64,000 bases of DNA, from positions 4,896 through 68,895 of the forward strand of contig VXCM01000465.1 of the NCBI GenBank assembly GCA_014773175.1, in the 5' to 3' direction. Position numbers and translations under genes: made by a program. Within the stretch, counting starts at the first letter, position 1. Each line of letters begins with the position of its first letter. The notes beneath the pieces are model-generated. The model saw nothing but the letters and a program-made list of their open reading frames with translations. It was not told the origin of the DNA and did not search any database. The stretch is from Lucifuga dentata. Lineage: Eukaryota > Chordata > Actinopteri > Ophidiiformes > Bythitidae. Below are positions 1 through 12,582 of this stretch, in pieces.

Positions 1-1638
1 CACACACACACACACAAACTTCCACTTATCCGGATAAGGTTAGGGATGCTCAGTGTTAACAAGCCCCTCTTCCACGTCGCCGTGTCGACTGCTTGTCAGC
101 TGCTACTTAATGGAGAGATGTGCCCCATCGATTTTCAGTTTGGACAATTGTTCTGTCAATCTGCACCAGGGAGAGGGCACGTATGGTTGGATGGGGGGAG
201 GGCGTGACTTGTTAATAGATACTATTACATTAACTAGTATGACAGGAGGGGGTGTAAACTGAATTAGGTGGAAATGTTTGTGACGGGGTAGCCTGTATGT
301 AGAAGGAAGACAGTATAAGATGCTCTCATGAAGGTGGAGGAAGCATAGGGTGGGGTGGGTGAGTTGGGGGGTGATGACATTCAGTGAAACAGAGTGAAGA
401 GAAAATGAAATATAACAGGAGGACACTTTGGACTGGTTGGTCTCTGGCCCACAATTGAGGAAATGTGAGCATGTCACACTGTCATGGGGAGACGAGCCAA
501 AGAGGACGTAGGAGGACAGAAAGGCAAGAAAGGAGGGACAGGAGAGTCATTTGAGGCAATAAATTGGAGATGCTGTTGATGTAATGACACAGCTGACTTT
601 ATTTGACTAGATGACAAAAAACCTGTCACTTCTGCTGAAAACAGTGCATCACATCCCTGTGTGTTGCGTGACATTCAGAAGACAACAGTAATATATCAAT
701 CTGTTGATAATTATAGTTACACGATCTGGACAATGTAGCCTGTCTTTCATCTGTTTACCCTTTATTTCACTTCTCTCTTCACTTAATGTCCCCACATTCT
801 TTACTTTGTCATCTTCAATCTAACTTTCGCCACAAGATTTTTTTTTCCTGCTGCAGAGCTAAAACTGGTTAAAATGTAGTGGCTGAAGATATAAGGGCAC
901 ATTATTGTTATGTACGTCAACAAGACAAGCTGGGTTTACAGTGCCACATCACTGGCAGCAGAGTCAGCCTTCATGGAAGGACAGTCATCCCACCTAACAT
1001 TAAGTCACTATGGCCTGTCTGCAGAATGAATAACTGTAAAGGTGAACAGACTGTCTAGTGAGCAGACAGCAGAGCACTGCAGTCGCATCAATACCATTAG
1101 CAGCCACCAGTACCTCTTTCCCCAAAAGACTCATCCTCATTCTTCCTAAACATCCTATCTCAATATCCCTTTGTTTCCTACATCTTCTTTTTTCTTTCCA
1201 GCTTTCCACTTCCTCTCTCCACTTAACTCCCTTCTCCATTAACTGCCACATTTCTGATTACAACTCCTAATAACAAGTTGCATGTAGGAGCTTATCCTCC
1301 CAGTAAATGATGCTCTTGTGGACTGACATCATCACATTTTCATCATATCGTAAGCTGACTTTTGAATGAAAATGGCTGGGTGAGGAAAGGACTGATTTGG
1401 TTTTGGAATTTGGTGTTTAATGTATGGTTTTATATACAGACTGTACAGCTTTGGAGCTGAGATGTGCTCCTGGTCTTTGTTCGGGGAATTAAAGAATCAC
1501 CCTGCTCTATGTCTGATCTGACACTTAGAAAAGACAAAGCGGAAATGGCTGTCATCAAGAACAAAGTGCCTGTGACCTTTGAAGAAAGCTTTGATATTCA
1601 CCCCTCTCTGTCTCTTCTCTTTCTCCCACTGCCTCACT

Positions 1639-1640
<2 letters not shown>

Positions 1641-1680
<40 letters not shown>
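1641..1680. repeat. (CT)n microsatellite
   Basis: Uninterrupted CT dinucleotide run of about 20 units inside a pyrimidine-rich stretch. It creates spurious open frames on both strands. Confidence 0.95.
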
Positions 1681-1683
<3 letters not shown>

Positions 1684-2318
1684 TTCTCTCATCCTGTCTT
1701 TCCATCTAATCCTCTCCTCCACTGCTTTCACTCTCAATCACCTGCTCTCTTTTTAACTCTGTGACCTTCTTCAGATCACAATTTCTTTCACCCTGTGTCT
1801 GTTTTATCATCTCTCTCCCTTGCTCTCATTTTCTCCTCTAGTCTTATTAGCCACAGCCTCCAGATAATCTGTCCAAGTTCAACTTCAATTTCCTCCAAAT
1901 AAAAAAAAAAACATAATTACAAATTTCACTGTCATTCACTTGCAACTCTCATTTTTTCTTTTGAACAAATTTCAATTTCAACACTGTCTGCATGACATGA
2001 AGTCCATGTGATAGACGGATGATTAGCATGCAGCTGCTGAGCAGCATCTTGTGTCTTGCCACTGGTATTGAAGGGTTAAGCTGTGCAGTGTCGCCTGTAG
2101 AGCCCATTTGAACACATCCCTTTAGTGGTGGGATGAGTCAGTCTCGTTACACACCTCAGGGAGCACGTTATGCCTTCTCTTTCCCGCTAAACAACGTCAA
2201 TGGTCCTGTCTCTCGTTATATTAGAGGAACAGCAGGGGAGCAGAGACACAAAGGCATTGACACACAAAAAGACAGAAGGGTCACCCATGCAAACATATAC
2301 ACATAAACAAACATACAT

Positions 2319-2349
<31 letters not shown>

Positions 2350-2416
2350 GGCATCAAGTAACACACAGAACAGGCAACCATGTAACAGACAGTAACAGAC
2401 AGACACAGACACACAT

Positions 2417-2447
<31 letters not shown>

Positions 2448-3588
2448 CCATTATCCATCCTAGAGGTCATTATAATTTTCTCTCTGCTGGAGGCAAGCCC
2501 TCCTCTCACTGCTTATTCAGAGGGAAAGGATAAGTTGGGAAATTTTACATGTATATACTGTACGTATGTCTGAGTGTGTCTCCGTCTGAACATCCATAAG
2601 TTCAGGCTTTGTATGCATGAGTGTTTGTCTACACGTGTCTCTGTCTAAATGTGCATGCACATCTCTATTCTGCATTTTCATGAGTGCGCGTCACTCCGAC
2701 TCGCCTGTCCCCGCTCCTGCTGAGATGCCCCTGTACCAGCTCATAACCCAAAATGTCGAGTAGATCCATGAAGCCCCAGAGACAACACAAAGAGCAAGAG
2801 TCAACCAAAATAAATAGCAAGTGCAAGCTGGCTAGAGCTAAATGGAAATGTCAAGCTCACCACGGATCCCTTTTGTTTGTTTCTAGAAAGCCCCATCTCA
2901 CAGGGGAGCCCAAATAGAATAATAGCCAGCCACTGACACAAAACACCTCACGGTTTCCACTCCATGTCATTCCCCTCTCTTTAGTGTAATGCAGACAGGG
3001 AAGGAGAGAAAGAGAGAGAGAATGATGGATAGAAGAGAGAAAGCCAACTGCCTGATTAAAGGGGAGGTCCATTGTGTAGGATTTGCTTCACTGTTCTAAT
3101 AGATCTTTTCAGCAGCCTGGCAGTAAGCTCTTCCTCATATGAACAAACAAACAAACACACATACGCACATACATCTGGTGAGAGGGTATGAATCAGGGTG
3201 TGGGCTTGGTGAAATGATGCAGCTGTACATACACACTGACAGCTGTGAGAGATGTTACTATGGATGATGATATGTACATCAGACCAGACAGGCAAAAAGA
3301 GACTGCTGAAACAAAAAAGGACAAACAAAAAACAACAACTTAAAAGATATCCAAGTAGGTCATATATGTGCAGCTACTCTGTCAGTGGGTAAGATGGACA
3401 AATAAATAGCAAAAAAACATATAAAACAGGCAGTAAAACAGGCAGACCAGTAGCTGAAGTTATAATAGGCGACCAAGATCTGACAGCCGACCAAGATCCA
3501 ACATGAAAGCAGTTTAAGTGTTTGTGTGAAGATGTATGGTGGTGTACAAACATCCAGTGCCCTGTTGCATTTCCTAGGGGTGTCTGTG

Positions 3589-3622
<34 letters not shown>

Positions 3623-3915
3623 TGTGTGTTTGTATGTGTCTGACATTGATTTGACCACCCATTTATGGTTATTGATAGATTGTATGTTAAGGAACTAGCA
3701 CATCCCTAATGATCTTTGTGTTTGTGTGGGCATGTGTGTGTTTGGCCTGGTTATGTGCATACATGTGTTCGTGTGTGTGTGTATGTGTGTGTGTGTGTGT
3801 ATCCTGCTGTGCATCCCCCATTTTGGCAAGGACATCTTTAGTCATTATCTGAAGCTGGGTTTGTAATTTATAATCAGCTGATAGTGGCTGGAGCTGTGAA
3901 GTGTGATGTACCAGA

Positions 3916-4040
3916 CCCCAAGCTGCCATATTTAATCCAATCCCAGATCTATTACTACAGAGGGGGACAGGACTACANCCCCAAGCTGCCATATTTAATC
4001 CAATCCCAGATCTATTACTACAGAGGGGGACAGGACTACA
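3916..4040. repeat. Apparent 62-bp tandem duplication around an N (artefact)
   Basis: 3916-3977 and 3979-4040 are identical, separated only by N at 3978. Most likely an uncollapsed contig overlap. Confidence 0.85.
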
Positions 4041-5847
4041 GAACACCCCTGCCCCACCACCCCCCCAGCTAGATGGCCAGTGACGGCTGCTAAGTGTATT
4101 GATGTTTCAGTGATGCTGTGATGCAAATCAATGTCAGAAACATCTTCATCTGAGGGAGCAGATGGCTCCATGCTGCACCAGCAAGTTTCACTAAACAGGG
4201 TGGTGGTTAGCATCAGTGATGGATCCATTATGTCTTTGACTGTTTAGTTATGTAACCGAGCTAGCATGGCATTAACTAGATATCTTTGTGAAATTTGGAA
4301 AGCTAGTGATCTACTTATATAGTTGTCTCTCCTGTAAGAAATGATAAAGTCCATGATTAATTTCACGTAGCATAATGTACTTACAAAATTTAAAAAAAAA
4401 ACAAACAACAGAATTCACACATTTCTTTTCACAGCTTTATCAATATTTCAATAATACATTATCATGATTTATAGTTTTAGCTCATTTAAGAGAATTTTAA
4501 TTTTTGGCCTTTACATCAAAGTCAGTTTCTTTTTCTTGGTATATGGAGTATTTTCTCTCTTTATAAAATGTATCCTCATAAGCCATAAACTCAACTGTTG
4601 GAGACTCATGGCAATAACATGGAGAATGATGTGCACATTTTGTTTCAGGTAGAATAGGGCAACAAAAGAAAAAATAATCAGAATCCGCCAATACAATTCA
4701 ATTGCAGTTCCACATGAGAGGCAGAATATGTGCTCCTCCTGTTTGATTCAGGCAGGGACACAGAGGTCACACTTTGGCAACTGCAGCAATGGGCTAAATC
4801 ACATCCAGGCCTTTGTGTCCATGTTCTCTTTAGTGAAAAATGAGAGAGCACTGACTTGCCGATCATGTAATCCTTTTGGGCATTCCTGTGCCATGACTCC
4901 ATCAGACACAGAGGGAAGGGCAGAAAGAGAGAAATGAAATGGCTAAATGGAGGGTGGCGAGACAGATATGTCAATATTTGAGTTGGTGTTATGAAAGAGG
5001 AAGGTTTGACTGTATATGTGGTTGAGGTATTGAATTAGAGTAGCATAGCACTGTGAAAAGAGCAGCATAAAGAAAATGGTTTGAGGATAAATAGAAATGG
5101 ATGTAGTGATGGAAAAGAGAGCGAGACAGGGATAGGGGGTGTCCTTGAGCTTTATTTTAGGAGCTACCGGTAAATTGCCAGTAGCAGGCAGGAGTGGACT
5201 CAGCAGATTGGCAAGACTGTGCTGCTGCATGTTGTCTCCCTGTTTTTGTTATGCTTTATGCTTTATTAGAGATAACAATTTGACCAAAGGCAGAGGCAGG
5301 TGCTGCTGAAATTATCCAGCAGGTGCAGATGAAGAGGACAGTGGAGGCAGCTGGCATAAATACAGAAGAGATTACAGAGAGTAGTGGCTTGAATATGTTA
5401 AATAATGACAGGACATCATAAATTATTTGAAAATCTCTGGATCCTTTGGGTTGAAATTGTAAAGAAATCTTGCAGGGGATAAATGCTTCACCCAACACGC
5501 TGTCCATGGTGCTGAAAACATTCGGGTTTTTTTTTCTTATTTCTATGTCTGCAGTTACATTTGTGTGTTAGTCACTCCTAGATGTCCACAGCATCTCTGT
5601 GTTGTGTATCATAAAACATATTTCTGTCTGTGCAACATGTATTATTTTTGGCTGGATCAGTGCTGCTATTTTTCAATTACCTGCCCACTAACACTTAGTT
5701 TTTCTGTTTCCTCCCTCACCCTAACCTGTGCCCATTCTTTTTTCCCATCTTATCACTTTTTCCATTACTCCCATTTCTCCATTTCCCCCGTCTATCTTCT
5801 TTCAATCACACTCATGCATTGCTCTTCTCCCTCATTCCTCCACCTAG

Positions 5848-6827
5848 CCAACATCCTGACAGTTGTCATCCTGTCCCAGCTGGTGCTGCGTCGTCAGAAG
5901 TCCTCCTACAACTATCTCCTGGCCCTGGCAGCTGCTGACATTCTAGTCCTTCTCCTTATTGTTTTTGTCGACTTCTTATTGGAGGATTTCATTTTGGCTT
6001 CACCACTGCCTCCGTCACTCAACAGTGCAGTGCAGGTGCTAGAGTTTTCCTCCATCCACACCTCCATCTGGATCACAGTGCCTCTCACCATTGACCGTTA
6101 CATTGCTGTCTGCCACCCACTACGCTACCATACTGTCTCCTACCCAGCACGCACACGAAGAGTGATACTTGCCGTCTACGTTGGATGTCTGCTCTCTGCA
6201 GCCCCGTATTACTGGTGGCCTGAGCTGTGGCACAGCCTGCCTGGAGTGGGGAGTGGCGTTGGAGGGGAGGGCAACAAAAGAACGGTGGCCCAGCATGTTC
6301 TGGTGTGGGCTCACTGTGCGACCGTCTACCTACTCCCCTGCACTGTCTTCTTCTCCCTCAATGCTGTCATCGTGCGGAAGCTGCGCAGACGCCGCAGCTG
6401 TTTCCGCCTACGTGGCTATTCCACTGGCAAGACCACCGCCATTCTTCTGGCCATCACTTCCATTTTTGCTGTACTGTGGGCACCACGCACCCTCATGATC
6501 CTTTACCACTTCTACTCTGCTCCTCCATCTTCACAAGATGCTGGCCAACTACTCCACATGCTCACCGATTTGGCAAACATGTTGGCATTACTCAATACTG
6601 GCGTCAACTTCTTCCTCTACTGTTTCATCAGCAAGCGTTTCCGGGGAATGGCAGCCAATGTGCTGCGAGCTCTATTTCAATGCCGGAAACAGCCACCACC
6701 GTTCTATGCCAGTCACAATTTTTCCATCACCAGCAGCCCCTGGATCTCACCAGCCAACTCCCACTGCATCAAGATGTTGGTGTACCAATATGATAAAAAT
6801 GGGAAACCCATCTGCATTTCCTCTTGA
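5848..6827 (+). CDS. gpr139: GPR139-type orphan G-protein-coupled receptor, last coding exon (partial gene)
   Basis: Class A GPCR of the GPR139/GPR142 family. GPR139 is a mainly brain-expressed receptor reported to respond to L-tryptophan/L-phenylalanine and to couple to Gq. The exon follows a pyrimidine-rich tract and a TAG acceptor at 5845-5847. It opens in mid-codon (two bases completing Ala), then reads [11 protein letters not shown] and runs 325 codons to TGA at 6825-6827. TM1-TM7 are recognisable. They include the intracellular [18 protein letters not shown] stretch, DRY at 6093-6101 followed by IAVCHPL, a LWAPR motif in TM6, and an [13 protein letters not shown] end to TM7 in place of canonical NPxxY. 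The tail ends [17 protein letters not shown], nearly the family signature. Extracellular loop 2 is longer than in the human protein as I recall it and is Gly-rich. I see no Cys at the usual top-of-TM3 position. Exon 1 (about 40 residues in human) is not in view. An open frame extends back to 5565, but that part is intron. Confidence 0.93.
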
Positions 6828-8034
6828 GTTCACTGTCACCAACAGCCACCCCCAACCCTCAACCAAGATATTTTGGGGCTGTGTCTCCCCAGTGACCAGC
6901 TCTGCCCACATGAGTGTCTTTGAGGCTCAATGATGTCAACATGCCCAGCAGGCCCAGAGATGACGGTTTGGTTAGTTTTTATAGACAACAGAGTGGTAAG
7001 ATTGCGAAGATGGAAAAGCAAAAAAGAAAAAAAAAAAAAAAAAAAANAAAAAAAAAAAAAAAAAAAAGCAAAAACCAGATATGCGCACAGCAGAAATTTG
7101 CAAGGGTGCTCATATCAAATCAAGTATTCACAAACAAACTAGTGACCAGCATTAATGTTGATTATTTCCTCTGAAAAAGTAAACTAAAATTGATTCATTT
7201 TGAATGAACAGCTGCTTGGAATGGGACAATGACTTCTGACTGAAATCAGAGGCTGATAAAGACATGTCACCAACCTAATCTTTGATTTTTATGGGCCACA
7301 ATTTGCAGCAGCGTTAAAATGGAAAGGGACAATGAGATGGATCCCTTGTGAAGCAAATGCCTGATGGAATTGGTTCCTTCTTATACTGTTGTATACTGTT
7401 GAACAATGGTGTAGAACTTTGGACAGCTGTATCTTTGTCCCTTAGGAGTCATTTCTAGAACAGAGAGATGACACTCAGGCTGAGCCACCAACAGTGTCTC
7501 CACTGCCCATAGTCTTGACTGTCTCAAGTTATGTAAAACAGCACTCTCATTTTCAGTTTAATATGCAGAGGAGCCTTAAAGGCATGTTCAGAGCTTTTAT
7601 AAAGTGAACACTCCTCACTGACTTCTCTCATGTGCTTGCTGAGTTCATCCATGCAGCGCAGGTCACCTACAGTACAAGTCGGCGCTCGCAAAGGAAGACA
7701 AAATGATCCAGCATCCAAACACAGAGAATTTCACAGGATGAGAAAGCACTCTGATTATTGTTGGTAATGGCAAAATATTTATTAATAGTAGACTTGACTG
7801 TTATTGTACTGTAGATGCACAAAAATACAAGACAAAAACATGGCTTAGGGTTGGTGTGGCTCTGATGTGTCATTAATCTAGTAATCATGTCCAATATTAG
7901 AAAGAGGAAATTTCTGCTATTAGTAGATAGTCCTCTATTAACTATTAATGGTCCTTGATGACTTACTCTTTGCCATTATGATGAATATAATGAATGTAAT
8001 TGAACATCTCTTTAACCCTTTAGCTTTCTGAGAG

Positions 8035-8071
<37 letters not shown>

Positions 8072-10380
8072 AGAAGAAGAAGAAAAACAAGAAGCTGCTC
8101 TCTTACCCTTTAGTTTGTTTTCTCCTTCTTCTGTCCTCTGCAGCAAAAAAATTGGTCTCAGGACCATATTTCAGCTGCTCTACTTATTCTGCTGCTGGGT
8201 GACGCTAGTTTGGTAAAGAATTCGATTTTACACACATAGATAAACTCTTTCTCAGTTGTGCCCAGTAACAAACTATAAATGTGACACACACACACACACA
8301 CACACACCTACCTGCCATTGCCCACAGAAAGACCACATTAAGATCAATGCACATCCATTCTCCAGACACCTTAGGGCATTGGCAACGTTCATCTATCGAG
8401 CAAGAATGGAACTGTGCCAAAGGGCAGAGTTCTCTAATATCTGCCCAGAGCTATCAGACACATCAGGACATTTTACCCGTTCTTAATGGATATGGCTTTA
8501 AATATGATGAATGTTAGGCATGTCTGTCATTGCTGACAAAGTCATGCCCTCCAAACTCTTGATCATGGAGATAGAACCTTTTGTGTGTGCACCATTTCTC
8601 CTTTGCTGTGTTGTCACATTCCCGCGAGTCACATGTTATCAGAACTAATTGGAATGATGGATTGTGAAAGGAAAAAAAAAACATGTTGCAACAAAACCCA
8701 AAACAAAAACAAAACAACAACAAAACATAATATCCCTTTACTCGATTGTTGAATGAGAGATAATAGAGCTACACTCCTCATAAACAACAATTCTGAAGTT
8801 CTGTATTTACACAAACTTTCTTACAATGAAAGTATATTTCAGTTCTATTACATTCTCCGGCCAAAACTTGCTATTCAGATCTCAATTCCCATTTCTTTGC
8901 TCCATCCAAATTGATTTTCCTCAGAACTGTAAAGTGTAAGAGGGAATGCAGATTGCCACCTACTCTTCACTTGTTCTTCACTTCCTTCATACTTCAACCA
9001 CTGTTCCCTCTTTTTCCCATTCCACTTCATGTCAAATGCACCTGCACAAAGTTGATTTCACAAGTGTTGTCTTTACTTTCTCATAGATTACCTTGATGTC
9101 AATACGACATGTCCATACAAACAGAGAAACAGAGCACTGCCCCCATCATTTTTCATCAGAACACTGATCTCATACAGTTAGGGACCTTAAGTAGTAGTCA
9201 GTGGATGTGAAATATCGTGATTGAGAAAAATGGACAATCCTTTGAAAAAGGATCAATAATCACTAATCACTCACCCTGACCCCTTCGCCCCTTCACTACT
9301 CACAAAACAATCCATCAGTCACAAATGTAAAACTAAAATACATTCATGGATCCCAATCAGTGCTGGGAAAGATCATTAAAAATGGCCAAAGTTTCATGTA
9401 TTCAGTCTGAGGAGATCATGCCAAATCAGTATTGCCACGGTATTCATTCCATGTGTCATGAAGCATTTTTACCATGATAATGTGGCATTTGTGACAAGAT
9501 CCTGAGGAGGTGAGCGAGAAGCCAGCAGCTACATCTCGTCCCCACAGCCTCCAGGGAGCGAGGCAGTCATGCTGAGAAACCAAAGCAGAGGCATGAGTGG
9601 GTAGGTAGAAAAAGCATCGCATGCAGGTGTCTGTCTCTCAAGTGAGGCACTCAGGAACAGATGGGAGGGTAGGTGTGCTGTGGAGGGGTGGGAGGTGGGG
9701 GAAGGTGTGTNGGGGGGGGGCACAGTGGGTGACACCAAGAGATGTTCCTTATTACTGGAAGAAAATACCCAGTATCTGTATTCCCTTTGGTTAGATATTA
9801 AAAAAGATAACTATGAAAGAGAATATTGTATTTTCTTTGTCACACACACACTGCTCTGCTCTATTACCTCTCTGTCTCTCTCCGTGTGTGTGTGTGTGTG
9901 TGTGTGTGTACATAATGTCTGTGTTAGACAGANCCTCTCTGTCTCTCTCCGTGTGTGTGTGTGTGTGTGTGTGTGTACATAATGTCTGTGTTAGACAGAA
10001 GGCTTTAAAAAGTGTTTGTGCGGTAGGACCTGCAATGTATGACATTAAACATGTATTTATACTGAACCATGACAACTTTTAGTACATACAGCACAGTATT
10101 ATAATGATATATCCATGAATGTACAACTGATGCTTTGTTGGTATTTTTCTTATTATGGTTTTCTACATACTGGCCTGTTCTGATCAGACTTTTACCTCTT
10201 TAACTGTGTTTTCTGATTGTACTGGAGTGGTTACATGCTTGTGTATTTAATTTTCCCTCTTAATGAATGTATCAATTGTATAAAGAGTATGTATTACTGT
10301 GCTGTGTGAAGGTATGCAGAAAAGTATTAGCCAATATCAATATTTTTGAATAACAAAATAAAGAATGATATCTTTAAAGA
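6828..10380 (+). other. Possible gpr139 3' UTR and downstream repeats
   Basis: No gene is visible. The stretch contains a poly-A tract with a single N (about 7027-7067), a GA microsatellite (8039-8068), a CA run (8283-8306) and TG runs around 9885-9975. The first clean AATAAA that is not inside a simple repeat is at 10357-10362. It could end a long 3' UTR of the receptor gene, but nothing proves this. Confidence 0.35.
8039..8068. repeat. (GA)n microsatellite
   Basis: Pure GA run followed by a short purine-rich GAA tract. Confidence 0.93.
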
Positions 10381-10774
10381 TCAATCAGAAATAGTGTTGG
10401 TTGTCCTCACTTCAACTGCACTCACTCCTGTGTGTGAGTTTCTGAGAAGGTTTTCTTACTCCACAATAAAGATGGAGATTCCCTGATGTCCACTGAAAAC
10501 CACTGTATTAGCAGTGATAGAGATCAAGCTCACTAATCAGCCTATGTAAGGTGAGCAGGGCAAAATCATGCCAGAAAAACCTTAACTCCTAATTCTAAAC
10601 ACATTATAGAGCACGTATGACAGTGCTGGAAGGTATGTCCTCCAGCTTCCTAACATATGGTAACACGGTGTGGGTGGACTTGTTAATGTGATAAGAGGTT
10701 CTTATAATTCAGGAGCATAAACAACACAGTGACATATACAACTTTACTGTGCTAAATCTCCACTGTAACAAACC

Positions 10775-10776
<2 letters not shown>

Positions 10777-10820
<44 letters not shown>

Positions 10821-10917
10821 ACGTGCACACTGCCCAATTAAATCTGGCCAGCAGAATTGATTCAGCCAGCACTTTGTCCCTGTCAGGATGTGAAAAGCAA
10901 AGAGTAGTGTACATGAC

Positions 10918-10954
<37 letters not shown>

Positions 10955-10974
10955 ACACACACACACACACACAT
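10777..10974. repeat. Paired (GT)n and (AC)n microsatellites
   Basis: A (GT)n run at 10777-10818 and an (AC)n run at about 10919-10974 are separated by about 100 bp of ordinary sequence. The two runs are mutually complementary and could pair as a hairpin. Confidence 0.9.
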
Positions 10975-12548
10975 ACACGTACAGTAAAGTGATAGTCTAA
11001 TCACCTGTGATTGAAATAAAAACACCACAAGTAAATGTGATTTTGCAAATTGCCCTGGTTACATGCACAGTCAGTCAGCCAATCACTGTCTGGCTCATAT
11101 CCACAACCTACCAATCATTAATACACACACACACACACCTCACAACAAGCCTGTTAACACTTCTCTAAAAAAACGCACACACAAAAAAAACACCCCTACT
11201 CCAGCCAAATACTGCTCACTGCTAACTGACATTTCCCTACATAAGCACACAAGCACAGAATCGAGTGATCAGCAGGTGAAGATCCATCATGTCTGTTTTA
11301 ATGATTTAGCTGTGACAGGATTCTCAGTAGATCCACATCAAAAAATAATGTCATCTAAATGTCTGATTAAAGCCGTTTATTTCCCTGTAGTTTTCATCTG
11401 TATTGTAATATACAGCAAGACTAAGACACTGATGCACATACAAGAGAAGTGTGTGTGTGAGAGTATGTGTGTGTGTGTGTGTGTGTGTGTGTATGCCTGN
11501 ATACAAGAGAAGTGTGTGTGTGAGAGTATGTGTGTGTGTGTGTGTGTGTGTGTGTATGCCTGTTGCCCAGTCTCACAGTGCGTCACTGCATTAACAAAGA
11601 TGGATCAGCCTGTCTGCTGCTGCAGTGATTGCCCCGCTGCTCATTGTGACTATGTGTGTGCATGCATGTGTGTGCATATTTGTGTTTGTGTGTGCATGTA
11701 TGTGCTCATTTATTTATGCATATATTTGTGTGTATGGCCCTTACTTTAGTTTGTGGCCATTTCATAGACAAAGACAAACAAAACAAAAGTATGAAAGTGT
11801 ACAAAGCTGTGAAAAAACATTGTAAGTTACAATGACTGACAAATTTGGCAGTAGATGTATTTTGGTAATTGCATAAAACACTCCAAACAGTGACAAACTT
11901 TAGTTTTAAGCCATGGAATATGGACCAACAAAGTGTTGCAAGAGTTTATTATAATTTTTTTTTTTTAACTAGCAAGAATTTTATGACCCTGTATTCATTT
12001 AATTTTGCTTAAGTGAACCATGTAAAAATAAATAAATAAAACAAGCCTATAGGGTTTGATTTTAAAGTGGAATTAGGCACTCATCTCCACCAAAACCTAC
12101 ATTAAACTGTAGATATGTGCATATATCTGCACACCGTTATATCCTTCTTTACAAGCATGGGTGATTTAAAAAAAAACAAAAAACTACAGATTATTTTTTT
12201 GGACAAATAAACCAGGTAAATAAACAGGTAAACCATTTGCGCCTTTCCCCAAAAGGAAAGGCGCAAATGGCTTATTACCACCTGCTGCTACTTTAACCAA
12301 CAAATCCTTTTAGTTGACAAGTAGCTAGCACTCCTGCCTTTTCTGTGATAGAAAGAGATAATGAATCCATGCTAATCCCTCTTTCATCAAACCCAGTCCA
12401 TGTCTGCAGCTGTTAAGCCTCTGGCTGTGAATACCTGCCTGCTTAATGTATTCCCTGCCGTGCAAGACCTCTGCTTTCATCTAGCTAACCATGTTGCCTT
12501 GATGTTAGAGGACAGCATAATTCAAACTGGTTAGCGCATCAAAAAAAN

Positions 12549-12582
<34 letters not shown>

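Larger units (their letters stand above)
1..5847. other. Gene-poor repeat-rich DNA, probably gpr139 intron 1
   Basis: I see no credible exon here on either strand. The open frames are low-complexity shadows of CA, CT and TG microsatellites (for example 1-16, 1641-1680, 2318-2349, 3594-3620, 3770-3800). GPR139 genes have a short first coding exon followed by a long intron, and the exon at 5848 starts in mid-codon. Much or all of this stretch is therefore probably that intron. I looked for the expected exon-1 motif (a Leu-rich TM1 start ending in a split Ala codon) and did not find it. The duplicated segment 3916-4040 is an assembly artefact, described under findings. Confidence 0.6.

Noticed and set aside
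3374..3662. Overlapping open frames rich in His-Thr
   Set aside because: They are translations of a TG/CA microsatellite.
5565..5847. N-terminal 94 codons of the 420-codon open frame ahead of the receptor
   Set aside because: The frame is Ser/Phe/Leu-rich pyrimidine-tract sequence with no receptor similarity. It ends at a TAG acceptor exactly where GPR139 homology begins, so it is intron.
10744..11749. Several Cys-Val or His-Thr repeat open frames
   Set aside because: They are low-complexity translations of GT/AC repeats, and one crosses an N-joined artefact.
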